Positions 50,706 to 59,105 of a DNA stretch of 64,000 bases are shown piece after piece. Position 1 is the stretch's first letter. Each line of letters starts with the position of its first letter. Source of the stretch: Flavobacteriales bacterium (GTDB lineage: Bacteria; Bacteroidota; Bacteroidia; Flavobacteriales_D; Parvicellaceae); the NCBI GenBank assembly GCA_020635565.1, contig JACJZN010000008.1, positions 248,001 through 312,000 of the forward strand, given 5' to 3'. Both the position numbers and the translations under genes were made by a program. A model generated the notes under the pieces. The model made no database searches, was not told the origin of the DNA, and saw nothing but the letters and a program-made list of their open reading frames with translations.

Positions 50706-51341
50706 ATGGGACGTAAATCGATCATCAAGGAAAGAAAGCAGTTAAACTCTAAACAGAAGAGATGGTTAGCTAATACACTTCCATTTTTTTATAAAAATGG
50801 TATTCAAGGACCTACGATGAACGATATCGCTGATCATTTAGGGTTGAGTAAAGCTACGATTTATAATTACTATGAGTCCAAGGAGGAGTTAGTTCATGAT
50901 GCACTTTGGTTGAAATTGAAGGAACTTGATAAATTTCGTGATCTTTTGTTTGATGATTCTCAGGATTTTGTAGGGAGATATTTTGAGGGGGTGAACTTTG
51001 TTACGAGTAAGTTAATTGGAATCACAGAACTTTACCTGGAGGATCTTAAAAATCACTATCCTAAATCTTGGGCAAGTGTTGAGATGTATTATGAAAGATC
51101 TGCTGAGAACCTGAAAAAATATTATGATTTAGGAATAGAGAAAGGTTTATTCCGTCCATTCAATACTGGACTGATGGCAACTTTTGATCTCAGATTTTTC
51201 AATATGATGGTAGATGCAAATTTCCTGCAGTCGAATGAAGTTAATATTGAAACAGCATTTGCAGAGTACTTCAATATGAAGTTCAATGGGATCCTTATGA
51301 AAAGAGACCTTACACTCTTAACAAATTTCCAAAGAAATTAA
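50706..51341 (+). CDS. TetR/AcrR-family transcriptional regulator
   Basis: A 211-residue repressor-type protein. The N-terminal helix-turn-helix (about 36-60) is typical: TMNDIADHLGLSKATIYNYY followed by KEELV. The C-terminal ligand-binding domain (about 70-211) is all-helical and poorly conserved, so the effector cannot be read. It heads a co-directional set with an alpha/beta hydrolase, a lipoprotein, a membrane protein and a beta-propeller protein, and also lies divergent from the barrel/lipoprotein pair, either of which could be its target. Confidence 0.9.
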   Translation: MGRKSIIKERKQLNSKQKRWLANTLPFFYKNGIQGPTMNDIADHLGLSKATIYNYYESKEELVHDALWLKLKELDKFRDLLFDDSQDFVGRYFEGVNFVTSKLIGITELYLEDLKNHYPKSWASVEMYYERSAENLKKYYDLGIEKGLFRPFNTGLMATFDLRFFNMMVDANFLQSNEVNIETAFAEYFNMKFNGILMKRDLTLLTNFQRN

Positions 51342-51370
51342 CATTAATACTCTGGAAGGGTAAAATTTGG

Positions 51371-51378
51371 TATCTTCG
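51371..51378 (+). promoter_or_regulatory. Possible -7 box for the alpha/beta hydrolase
   Basis: TATCTTCG, one base off TAnnTTTG and identical to the box before ftsX, ends 21 bases before the GTG at 51400. This supports GTG 51400 over the TTG at 51367 as the hydrolase start, since the latter would lie in the promoter. Confidence 0.25.
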
Positions 51379-51399
51379 GTTCTGTCGAAAGGGCGGAGC

Positions 51400-52233
51400 G
51401 TGGAAGAGTTACTGGAAAAATACACCAACGAATATTCTGATTTTGTAGAAGTACATGGCGTTAAGATTCACTATCGTGATGAGGGTGAAGGTTATCCGCT
51501 GTTGCTTGTACATGGTACTTTCGCATCATTACATTGTTTTGATGGCTGGACCGAGATCATGAAAACTCATTATAGAGTAATTCGTATGGATTTACCCGGA
51601 TTTGGATTAACCGGGCCGAAGCCGGATAATCGGTATAGTATAGAACTGCTTGCTGATTTCATTAGTGATTTTCTGGAAAAGATAGGTGTGCAGGAATGTG
51701 CTGTTGCTGGCAATTCATTGGGAGGTTGGCTTTCCTGGGAGTTTGCCTTGAAATATCAGGAGAAAGTTTCTAAACTTATCTTAATAGACTCTGCCGGATA
51801 TATTAATGATAACAATTACCCGCTGCCATTTGTAATTGCTCAGACTCCAGTCCTTAGAAATGTCTTTAATTATGTTCCCAAGGCAGTAGTAAGAAGATTT
51901 GTAAGACAGGTCTTCTATGATCAAACGAAAGTTACTGATGATCTAGTTGATCGTTATTTTGACCTCTTTCATCGGGAGGGGAATAAAGAGGCATTTGTTA
52001 GAATAGCGAATAGTTACTTTGTCCAGAATACGCATAATCTAGTCAATTTGAAAATACCTGTATTGGTCATGTGGGGAGAGAATGACAATTGGTTAAGTGT
52101 AAAGCATGCTGAAAAATTCAAGAGAGATCTACTCAATTGTACGATAATTATTTATGATCAGGTAGGACATGTTCCTATGGAGGAAATACCTGAACGAACT
52201 GCATTGGATGCTCTAGAATTTTTATCAAATTAG
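51400..52233 (+). CDS. Alpha/beta hydrolase
   Basis: A 277-residue cytoplasmic serine hydrolase. The oxyanion region (VHGTFASLHCFDGW), nucleophile elbow GNSLGG (Ser about 106), acid Asp in WGENDNWL and the catalytic His in GHVPMEE are in the right order, with a helical cap between (about 130-210). Similar to esterases and epoxide- or C-C-bond-cleaving hydrolases; the substrate is not known. The start is uncertain: GTG at 51400 is preferred, TTG at 51367 adds 11 residues. Next to a TetR gene, so its expression may respond to a small hydrophobic ligand. Confidence 0.88.
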   Translation: MEELLEKYTNEYSDFVEVHGVKIHYRDEGEGYPLLLVHGTFASLHCFDGWTEIMKTHYRVIRMDLPGFGLTGPKPDNRYSIELLADFISDFLEKIGVQECAVAGNSLGGWLSWEFALKYQEKVSKLILIDSAGYINDNNYPLPFVIAQTPVLRNVFNYVPKAVVRRFVRQVFYDQTKVTDDLVDRYFDLFHREGNKEAFVRIANSYFVQNTHNLVNLKIPVLVMWGENDNWLSVKHAEKFKRDLLNCTIIIYDQVGHVPMEEIPERTALDALEFLSN

Positions 52234-52237
52234 CATC

Positions 52238-52627
52238 ATGAAAATTGCGAGATATCTCCTGTTACTCTTGGTTGTTCCTTTTTCAGGATGTTTAACTAAT
52301 TTGAATGTGTCTGAGTTCTTCAGAAAACTTAAAGCTAAACAACCTGAATACTATGAAATTGTTTCTAAAAACCAAGCAGAACTGGAACTACTAATCAAAG
52401 AAGAACTTCAGCATGAAGCGGGAGGAAAAATTTCATGGGTCACTTACTGGGGAGAAAGTAGATATGCTTGTGGTGATGTTATTGAAGAATTGGGCGATAA
52501 GGAGTATATTGAAGTTTTAGGTGAATATAAATTGGAAGAAGAAGAGGAAACACATCTTTATTCCTTGTGGTTTATTCCAACGGAGGAGAGTTTGTTCAGT
52601 GAAGTACAGATCATTTATTATCGATGA
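52238..52627 (+). CDS. Small lipoprotein, unknown function
   Basis: A 129-residue lipoprotein: short signal sequence with lipobox (VPFSGC, Cys19), then a helical stretch rich in Glu/Lys (EFFRKLKAKQPEYYEIVSKN) and an alpha/beta C-terminal part (ISWVTYWGESRYACGDVIEEL). I do not recognise a family. It is 4 bases after the hydrolase and its stop overlaps the ATG of the next membrane protein gene (ATGA), indicating tight co-translation. Confidence 0.75.
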   Translation: MKIARYLLLLLVVPFSGCLTNLNVSEFFRKLKAKQPEYYEIVSKNQAELELLIKEELQHEAGGKISWVTYWGESRYACGDVIEELGDKEYIEVLGEYKLEEEEETHLYSLWFIPTEESLFSEVQIIYYR

Positions 52628-53154
52628 AAAGATTTTTTTTAGCATACCTTTCTAGTCTGTTTGTATTGTTGATCATTCTTTTGATTCATTATGTTGAGAT
52701 TATGCAAATGGCTTTAGGTGACGCGTATAGTGAAATTGTATGGAAAGCTGAAGTGATGTGGATGGTTTTCTGGATGCCATATTTTGGTTTGGTAGTTCTT
52801 CAGTCAATCTTATTTTTCGGAGGATTTCTTGTTGCATTTAATATTTTCCGAAAAAGAAGGGAGATGAACGCTAAATACTTCCTACCTGTACTGATAGGTC
52901 TATCCTTTCTAGCTGCTGCACTTTTTCTGGGCTTGTTCGAACCTATTCTTTCTATGGACTATTTCGAATACGGGACACGTCAGGAATTGAATAAGGTTTT
53001 TGAGCGAATAGGATATCCAAGAATAAACGTAACCGTTTATATTTATCTTGCGTTAACCGCGATACTAACTTGGAGCTTTGTTAGAAAAGTATCAAATAAG
53101 ACAAAGGCTAAGCTTGCAGATTCGGCTGATCATAGCGATTTGCTGGACCACTAG
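52624..53154 (+). CDS. Membrane protein with four predicted helices
   Basis: A 176-residue inner-membrane protein with hydrophobic segments at about 4-24, 48-72, 86-106 and 136-152 and a polar C-terminal tail (KTKAKLADSADHSDLLDH). No transporter or enzyme motif is visible. Its start overlaps the upstream lipoprotein stop by four bases, and its last 41 to 77 bases overlap the start of the propeller gene, so the three are translationally coupled. Function unknown. Confidence 0.75.
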   Translation: MKRFFLAYLSSLFVLLIILLIHYVEIMQMALGDAYSEIVWKAEVMWMVFWMPYFGLVVLQSILFFGGFLVAFNIFRKRREMNAKYFLPVLIGLSFLAAALFLGLFEPILSMDYFEYGTRQELNKVFERIGYPRINVTVYIYLALTAILTWSFVRKVSNKTKAKLADSADHSDLLDH

Positions 53155-54721
53155 CTGTATTGCAGGGAACGTTGATTCGTCCTTGTTTCTGAAGAAAACT
53201 ATTTCAGGTAGTTTGTCTCCCAAATCGGTCGTTCATAATGGCAGCGGAATCTTTTTTGCGCAAAATATGATGTACCGACATACGGTCACTGTTTATGATA
53301 GATCCTATGAAAAGATTGGAACAATAAAAGATGGCTTGAATCCTGCTGATTTTGGACTTGTACAGTATGATTTTTCGGTGAAGGGTGGGCCAGTGGAATG
53401 TGCATTTTCTCACAATGGTAAATATGCATGGGTCAGCAATTATTCTATTTCGGGAGGTGACTCCACGCAGTTCATTCATCCGGGTTGTGATAACTGTAGT
53501 GGTACTGGTAAATATGATAGTAGTTTCATATATAAGATCAATGCGATCACTCAAAAGATCGAAGCGGTAATACAAGTTGGAGCAGTGCCTAAATATGTAG
53601 CAACATCACCGGATGATAAATGGGTGCTCGTGACTAATTGGAGCAGTGGAGACCTAAGTATTATTGATGCGAATAAGTGTTTGGAGGTAAAGCGGATCAA
53701 ACTGGGTACATTTCCAAGAGGAATCGTGGTAGATCATTCGAGTAGGTATGCGTACGCGACAGTGATGGGAAGTACTAAACTAGCTAGAATAGATCTGACT
53801 GACTTTTCCACCAGTTTTATTCATGATATTGGAAAAGGACCTAGACATTTGTGCATCAGTCCGGATGATAAATGGTTGTATTTGACCCTGAATAGTGAGA
53901 ATAAGATAGCACGGATTAATTTAAGTACATGGGGAGTCGAGAAACTAAAGGTTGGAAATCAGCCAAGGTCAATGACTCTCTCTAAGGATGGTAAGTACCT
54001 CTATCTGGTTAATTATAATGACAATACTTTTTCAAAGATATCGGCCTCAACATTTGAAGTGCTTGCCATTACAAAGACTAAGACCCATCCTATCGGTATT
54101 ACCTACGATGATCAGAAAAAGGAAGTTTGGGTAGCCTGTTATTCAGGATTTCTTCAAGTATTTAAGGATTCTCTCGTGCCAATGGAGGAGGAGATCAAAA
54201 TAGACGGTTCCATACAAATCGATCAACTTGCTCTGGATGGAAGCGCTAAACCTTCGGTTGCTCAGTTGAGCGAAGTAAAAAATGCAGTGATTGATACCAT
54301 TGATGTTGAAGATGAACTGGTCTCAGTTATGCAAGAGTCTAATTCTTCCAGAGAAATGCTTCCAATTCGTAGAATGTATCTCGATTTTGGTAAGACATTT
54401 GATTTCAAGAAGGTAATGGTAGAACAGGTTGTTTCAGAGGTAATCACCGAGGAGACTACAAAAACAATAGCAAAAGATTCGCAATATCTTGATCACTCCA
54501 AAGAATTTTTAGTGATAGTGGGATCATTCGGGGAACCGAATAATGCGCTAAATATGATAGGGATTATGGCCGACAAAGGTATTTCGGCAGATCATTTCAA
54601 GCATCCATCAAAAGCATTGAATTATGTTTATGTCTATGCAGCTGATAGTTTAGCTGATGCACAATCCTGGGCAACTTCAAATGTGCCTGGAGATGTAGAA
54701 TACTGGGTAATGCATCAATAA
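53114..54721 (+). CDS. YVTN-type beta-propeller protein with C-terminal SPOR-like domain
   Basis: Exported protein of about 535 residues. The start at TTG 53114 gives a good signal peptide (QIRLIIAICWTTSCIAG); TTG 53078 gives 12 more residues and is less plausible. About residues 30-350 are seven-bladed-type YVTN/YncE repeats (KYVATSPDDKWVLVTNW, PRHLCISPDDKWLYLTLN, PRSMTLSKDGKYLYLVNY). After an acidic linker (about 350-450) the last 75 residues (FLVIVGSFGEPNNALNM ... VEYWVMHQ) match the SPOR pattern, a fold that binds septal peptidoglycan. The role is unknown; the fusion suggests a periplasmic, wall-bound binding platform. Confidence 0.8.
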   Translation: MQIRLIIAICWTTSCIAGNVDSSLFLKKTISGSLSPKSVVHNGSGIFFAQNMMYRHTVTVYDRSYEKIGTIKDGLNPADFGLVQYDFSVKGGPVECAFSHNGKYAWVSNYSISGGDSTQFIHPGCDNCSGTGKYDSSFIYKINAITQKIEAVIQVGAVPKYVATSPDDKWVLVTNWSSGDLSIIDANKCLEVKRIKLGTFPRGIVVDHSSRYAYATVMGSTKLARIDLTDFSTSFIHDIGKGPRHLCISPDDKWLYLTLNSENKIARINLSTWGVEKLKVGNQPRSMTLSKDGKYLYLVNYNDNTFSKISASTFEVLAITKTKTHPIGITYDDQKKEVWVACYSGFLQVFKDSLVPMEEEIKIDGSIQIDQLALDGSAKPSVAQLSEVKNAVIDTIDVEDELVSVMQESNSSREMLPIRRMYLDFGKTFDFKKVMVEQVVSEVITEETTKTIAKDSQYLDHSKEFLVIVGSFGEPNNALNMIGIMADKGISADHFKHPSKALNYVYVYAADSLADAQSWATSNVPGDVEYWVMHQ

Positions 54722-55171
54722 TCAATCCTCTCTAACTCGAAAGAACTGCATTGTTCCTTTCTTAAGATCGCTGAGGGTTAAGTCTAGTGTTTGCACAACT
54801 TTTTTATTGTTATGATTCTGATGTAGAATTGTAATATGATCCTTATCTACCACTTTATATACGATGGCATAGTGCATAGGGAACGTCATGTAACCATTCT
54901 CGTTTTCGAACTTAACTCCATCAAAACTGATGATGTCTCCTGGTTGAAGCGCATCTTTCTTGTAATCGATCTTGTTTCCAAAGTCAAAAGGCATTTCCCA
55001 TTTTGCTTCTGCATGATCCAATGCAAAAGCGATGAGGTCCCAGCATTCTCCGCGATCTATTTTTTTGTCTAGATTTTCAACGGCATAATCTACCACTGCC
55101 TTAGCTTTTGCTTGAGAGAACATCAAAGTGGAAATAAATAATCCGGTAAGTAGGAGTAATGTTTGTTTCAT
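54722..55171 (-). CDS. Small exported NlpC/P60- or CHAP-like cysteine peptidase-fold protein
   Basis: A 149-residue protein with a signal peptide (about 1-20, LMFSQ). The mature part has a Cys in GECWDLIAFALDHA (C43), the LQPGDIISFDG turn that in NlpC/P60 and CHAP proteins leads to the active-site strand, and a His in FPMHYAIVYKV (H100), with a further polar His at LHQNHNN. The order Cys - PGDII - HxAIV is that of a papain-like NlpC/P60 fold, so a wall hydrolase or amidase is plausible but not proven. It converges on the propeller gene with no spacing. Confidence 0.72.
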   Translation of the reverse strand: MKQTLLLLTGLFISTLMFSQAKAKAVVDYAVENLDKKIDRGECWDLIAFALDHAEAKWEMPFDFGNKIDYKKDALQPGDIISFDGVKFENENGYMTFPMHYAIVYKVVDKDHITILHQNHNNKKVVQTLDLTLSDLKKGTMQFFRVRED

Positions 55172-55220
55172 GCTTTTATAATTTTATTAGCTCATAAAGT
55201 TACAAAAACTGTACCTAAAA

Positions 55221-55258
55221 AATAAAAAAGTCCTGACACTCTATTGAATATCAGGACT
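55221..55258 (-). terminator. Intrinsic terminator of the thiolase gene
   Basis: Eight-base-pair stem AGTCCTGA (55229-55236) with TCAGGACT (55251-55258), 14-base loop; on the minus strand it is followed by a T-rich run. Confidence 0.75.
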
Positions 55259-55277
55259 CCTATATTATCAGTTCTAA

Positions 55278-56453
55278 TTAACAGTTCTCAATGATCATAG
55301 CAGAGGCACCGCCACCACCATTGCAGATTCCTGCACCACCTAACTTACCATTGTTTTGCTTAAGGACGTTGATCAGTGTTACAATAATTCTCGAACCACT
55401 GTTCCCTAGTGGGTGACCTAAAGAAACAGCTCCACCATTAACATCAACTTTAGCAGGATCCAACTCTAGTTTTTTTGTATTCGCGATTCCAACAACAGAG
55501 AAAGCCTGATTTAATTCCCAATAATCGATGTCCGAAGTAGATAAGTCTGCTTTTTTCAATGCTTTTGGAATGGCAAGTGAAGGAGCTGTTGTAAACCACT
55601 CTGGATCTTGAGCAGCATCAGCATAACTCACGATCTTAGCCAAAGGAGTTAATCCAAGCTCATCCATTTTTTCTTTACTCATTAAGATCAAAGCAGAAGC
55701 ACCGTCATTCAGAGTGGAGGCATTGGCTGCTGTTACAGTCCCATCTTTCTTAAAAACAGGATTCAAGGCAGGGATTTTGTCCATTCTTACGTTAGTATAT
55801 TCTTCATCTTTATCAACAATGATCGCGTCTCCTCTTCTTTGGGGTACTTCTACTGGAACGATTTCATCGTTGAATTTTCCAGCATCCCAAGCGGCAGCAG
55901 ATCTTTCATAAGACGTGATGGCAAACTGGTCCTGTTCTTCTCTGGTTATATTGTATTCAGTAGCACATTTCTCAGCACAAACTCCCATATGAACCTGATT
56001 GTAAACATCTGTTAAACCATCGTTTACCATACCGTCTACCATAGTAATGTTTCCAAGCTTTACTCCTTGTCTAGCAAACATATAATGCGGAACACTGGAC
56101 ATATTTTCCATTCCCCCAGCAATAACAACATCAGCATCACCACATTTGATAGCTTGAGCCCCAAGACTCAAAGCTTTCATTCCAGATGCGCAAACTTTGT
56201 TCACTGTTGTACAAGGAACATTTTCATTGATTCCAGCAAAAATAGCAGCTTGTCTGGCAGGAGCCTGACCAAGATTAGCTTGTAAAACATTTCCCATATA
56301 AACTTCGTCTACATGCTTAGGGTCAAGATTGATCTTTCCTAACGCTCCTTTTATAGCAGCAGCACCCAGTTTTGGAGCAGGAACACTTGACAATGAACCT
56401 CCAAAACTTCCTATTGGGGTTCTCACAGCAGAGACGATATAAACTTCTTTCAT
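55278..56453 (-). CDS. Acetyl-CoA C-acyltransferase (thiolase)
   Basis: Thiolase of 391 residues, joining or splitting acyl-CoA and acetyl-CoA in beta-oxidation or acetoacetyl-CoA formation. Nucleophilic C88 (NKVCASGMKA), H347 (SLGHPLGNSG) and acid/base C377 (GICNGGGGASAM) are all present; length is standard. The degradative (FadA-like) and biosynthetic (AtoB/PhaA-like) types cannot be told apart by eye, though the pattern VNKVCASGMKA is close to biosynthetic thiolases. It is a single gene, divergent from an alpha/beta hydrolase. Confidence 0.95.
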   Translation of the reverse strand: MKEVYIVSAVRTPIGSFGGSLSSVPAPKLGAAAIKGALGKINLDPKHVDEVYMGNVLQANLGQAPARQAAIFAGINENVPCTTVNKVCASGMKALSLGAQAIKCGDADVVIAGGMENMSSVPHYMFARQGVKLGNITMVDGMVNDGLTDVYNQVHMGVCAEKCATEYNITREEQDQFAITSYERSAAAWDAGKFNDEIVPVEVPQRRGDAIIVDKDEEYTNVRMDKIPALNPVFKKDGTVTAANASTLNDGASALILMSKEKMDELGLTPLAKIVSYADAAQDPEWFTTAPSLAIPKALKKADLSTSDIDYWELNQAFSVVGIANTKKLELDPAKVDVNGGAVSLGHPLGNSGSRIIVTLINVLKQNNGKLGGAGICNGGGGASAMIIENC

Positions 56454-56488
56454 GTTGTTTTATTTTTGATTTGTATTCAACTTTGCAA

Positions 56489-56496
56489 CAAAAATA
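56489..56496 (-). promoter_or_regulatory. Possible -7 box for the thiolase gene
   Basis: Minus-strand TATTTTTG fits TAnnTTTG, 35 bases before the ATG at 56453; no clear -33 box. Confidence 0.33.
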
Positions 56497-56534
56497 ACAT
56501 AATTGAATAGACCGAGGAGATGCGGTTAAAGTTT

Positions 56535-56542
56535 TATTTTTG
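56535..56542 (+). promoter_or_regulatory. -7 box five bases before the hydrolase TTG start
   Basis: TATTTTTG fits TAnnTTTG and ends five bases before the TTG at 56548, a third case of a box almost touching a start codon. Confidence 0.38.
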
Positions 56543-56547
56543 TAAAG

Positions 56548-57420
56548 TTGGAAGAAGAATTTTACATATCTGAAAAGGATCTCACACCTTCGATGAAGCT
56601 AGTGAGATTTTATTTTCATCGAATATCCCCTTTTACACCAAGAATGGCTACCAGATTATTCTGGCATCTATTTACAAAACCCAGACCCAGAAAGTTTACT
56701 CAAGCAGATGAAGAGTTTTATGCAGGATCTATCTCAAGCCAGATGGAGTCTCAGAAGTTTGGGCTTCCATTTACGGTGCATAAGCGCGGCTCAGGAGATA
56801 AAAAGGTATTGTTGCTTCATGGATGGGAAGGTAGAGCTTCTGATTTTTCAAGAATGATTACCAATATTGAAAATGAATTAAGTATTTATACTATTGATTT
56901 TCCAGGACATGGTAAGTCTCCCAAGAGTAGGGCTCATTTGCCAATTTTTATTGATGTGATACAGACAGCATTGAATACATTAGGTTCTTTTGAGGCAGTT
57001 ATAGGTCATTCTCTGGGAGCCGCTTCATTGGCGATGGCAGCAGGTAAGAATCAACATGACGTGAATAAACTCATCTTTCTTGGGCTTCATCCTGTACCTT
57101 CGCAGTACTTTGTTCAATATAAGACAGTTACTAAAGTAAATAACAAAGTCTTTGATCGTTGTGTTCGCATGGCAGAGGCGAAGACGGATGCCAAATTATT
57201 GGAATACAGTTGTTACAATTATTTGGAGAATTATGCAAACTACAGCGTTCACTTTATTCATGATTCCAAAGATAAGATCATACACGTGAAGAGGGTGGAG
57301 GAACTTGCAGAAAATTTGCCTGAATCGGCTGTTTTTCAAGGCGATCACGGTGGTCATTTTAGGCATTATAAGCATCAGGAAGTGGTAGCTAAAATCAAAC
57401 AGATCATCCTTGAAAAATAG
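56548..57420 (+). CDS. Alpha/beta hydrolase
   Basis: A 290-residue serine hydrolase. Order of motifs: LLHGWEGRASDF (oxyanion), GHSLGAAS (nucleophile elbow), HDSKDKIIHV (acid) and GDHGGHFRHYKH (His). Residues 1-75 form a longer N-terminal stretch than usual, basic and helical (MKLVRFYFHRISPFTPRMA), possibly membrane-associating. Unlike the hydrolase at 51400 there is little cap insertion. Start is TTG at 56548, just behind a promoter-like box; no ATG precedes the conserved part except within it. Divergent from the thiolase gene, perhaps sharing a lipid-related role (inference). Confidence 0.86.
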   Translation: MEEEFYISEKDLTPSMKLVRFYFHRISPFTPRMATRLFWHLFTKPRPRKFTQADEEFYAGSISSQMESQKFGLPFTVHKRGSGDKKVLLLHGWEGRASDFSRMITNIENELSIYTIDFPGHGKSPKSRAHLPIFIDVIQTALNTLGSFEAVIGHSLGAASLAMAAGKNQHDVNKLIFLGLHPVPSQYFVQYKTVTKVNNKVFDRCVRMAEAKTDAKLLEYSCYNYLENYANYSVHFIHDSKDKIIHVKRVEELAENLPESAVFQGDHGGHFRHYKHQEVVAKIKQIILEK

Positions 57421-57458
57421 GAGGTCAAATAAAGAACACATTAAATAGCTTTCAACAC

Positions 57459-57488
57459 TTGTCAACTCAAGTTAAACCCCTAACTTTG
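57459..57488 (+). promoter_or_regulatory. Promoter of the DUF4836-type lipoprotein gene
   Basis: TTG at 57459-57461 and TAACTTTG at 57481-57488 with a 19-base spacer match the Bacteroidota promoter. The TTG that looks like a start codon is thus more likely the -33 box, and translation starts at ATG 57510. Confidence 0.55.
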
Positions 57489-57509
57489 TCGGCTAAAACT
57501 AAACTGAAT

Positions 57510-59099
57510 ATGCGAAAAATCTTCAAATTGATAGTGCCTGTTTTTGCAGGAGCTGCACTTTTTTCATCTTGTAGTAGTGAAGAAGATAAAACTGAAAATT
57601 TAAAGCACTCAACGGATTATAACATGTTGAGTTCTATAGATCATTTGGCAGTTGTTGGGTCAATAGATCTATTACAAATTATCGAAAAGTCAGGATTTGA
57701 ATCAAATCCTAATCTTCCATCAGAGGCAGGTGCAATGTATAAAATGATGGTTAAAGAAAAGCTGGATGCTGACAAGACGGGTATCGATTTGTCAGGAAAT
57801 AACCACTTTGCGGTTTCGATCGTTGATCCTGAAAAGCCAGATTTTGTAGTGTATTGTGCTAAAGTTACTAATGCTGATAACGCTAAGCATACGGTGCAAG
57901 ACCTTTTAAAGGGAACTTATACTAAAGAGGAAATTGATGGAACTGAATATCAGTTTGTCGTTGATGATGAAGTTGCAGTAGCGTGGGATGATAAGGACAT
58001 CGTATTAGTTTTCAGTGATCAGGAAAAACCGAAAGAAATTGCTAAAGATCTATTGTTAGCTAGATTTGTTGATGGCCCTGATGCCGATAAGGGAATGGAG
58101 GATTATCTAAAACAGCATGATGATATGAATATTTATGTTCAGGTAGGGAATTCGAAAGATTTTCTAAAGGCTCAAAATGCTGATTTTCCGGAAGAAATGT
58201 TAAATTCATTGGAGGATGCCTACTATGTTGGTTCAGGGAACTTCAATAACGGAGAAATCGTTTTTGATTGGAATATTCATGCGGAGGGTATCAAGAATTC
58301 TGAATACAATGCGCTTGCTGCTGATGCGATCAATGAGTCTTTCTATAACTATTTGACAGCGGAAAACCTGATAGCTTTTGGAACTGCTTCAATCAATATG
58401 GAAGCGATATTTAATGCTCTGGAGTTTGCTCAAAATAAAGACTTTTCTTTTGACAAGTTCGAAGATCAAACAGGTTTGAGCAAGCAAATGATGCAAGAAA
58501 TGTTTACCGGAGAATTTGCATTATCATTTGTGGATATTCAGATGGTGGAAATGGGAACTAATACTGCTGATATGCAGGTTTCAAAAGACGATTTCTTCGA
58601 AGAGAGTTATTCTTACAATGAGGAGGTTCCAGTAATAATTTTTACAGCCGGTATTGGTGATTCAACAAAATTTGGGGAGTTATTAAGGTTATCGGGAGAA
58701 GCAAAAACTATGAATGGAGTTTATCAAATGGACAAGGATGCATTTATTACTTTTCATAAAGATAAATTGATCCTTACTACTGATCAGGCGACTGCCGCAT
58801 ACTTCGCTTCTGGACAATCATATCCTAAATATTCGATTCCTGGAGGTGTTAATGGGAAACCATTATTTGGGTTTGCTAACACAAATCCGATGAAAATGCC
58901 CGCTGGATTGATGAAGATGGCGGAAAATGAAGAAGGTGAGATTGCGGTATCTTTTATGGGACTTTTTGAATCTGTTGTGTTTGAAGGAGAGTTTGAACAC
59001 ATGGAGTTCAGAGCATCGATGAATAATAAGTCAGAAAATGCACTTAAGGTGATAACGGATTTTGTGATCAGTATGATCAAAGAGAAACAAATGATCTAA
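57510..59099 (+). CDS. DUF4836-like lipoprotein
   Basis: A 529-residue lipoprotein. The signal sequence runs from the ATG at 57510 to a lipobox (ALFSSC). The mature protein is acidic and mostly mixed alpha/beta, with LKHSTDYNMLSSIDHLAVVGSID at its start (cited in part) and FVVYCAKVTNADNAKHTVQDL, resembling DUF4836 proteins of Bacteroidota, a group of periplasm-facing lipoproteins of unknown function. A frame reaching 57459 would add 17 residues, but these cover a promoter. Followed closely by the HAD gene (6-base gap). Confidence 0.8.
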   Translation: MRKIFKLIVPVFAGAALFSSCSSEEDKTENLKHSTDYNMLSSIDHLAVVGSIDLLQIIEKSGFESNPNLPSEAGAMYKMMVKEKLDADKTGIDLSGNNHFAVSIVDPEKPDFVVYCAKVTNADNAKHTVQDLLKGTYTKEEIDGTEYQFVVDDEVAVAWDDKDIVLVFSDQEKPKEIAKDLLLARFVDGPDADKGMEDYLKQHDDMNIYVQVGNSKDFLKAQNADFPEEMLNSLEDAYYVGSGNFNNGEIVFDWNIHAEGIKNSEYNALAADAINESFYNYLTAENLIAFGTASINMEAIFNALEFAQNKDFSFDKFEDQTGLSKQMMQEMFTGEFALSFVDIQMVEMGTNTADMQVSKDDFFEESYSYNEEVPVIIFTAGIGDSTKFGELLRLSGEAKTMNGVYQMDKDAFITFHKDKLILTTDQATAAYFASGQSYPKYSIPGGVNGKPLFGFANTNPMKMPAGLMKMAENEEGEIAVSFMGLFESVVFEGEFEHMEFRASMNNKSENALKVITDFVISMIKEKQMI

Positions 59100-59105
59100 T
59101 AGAAA

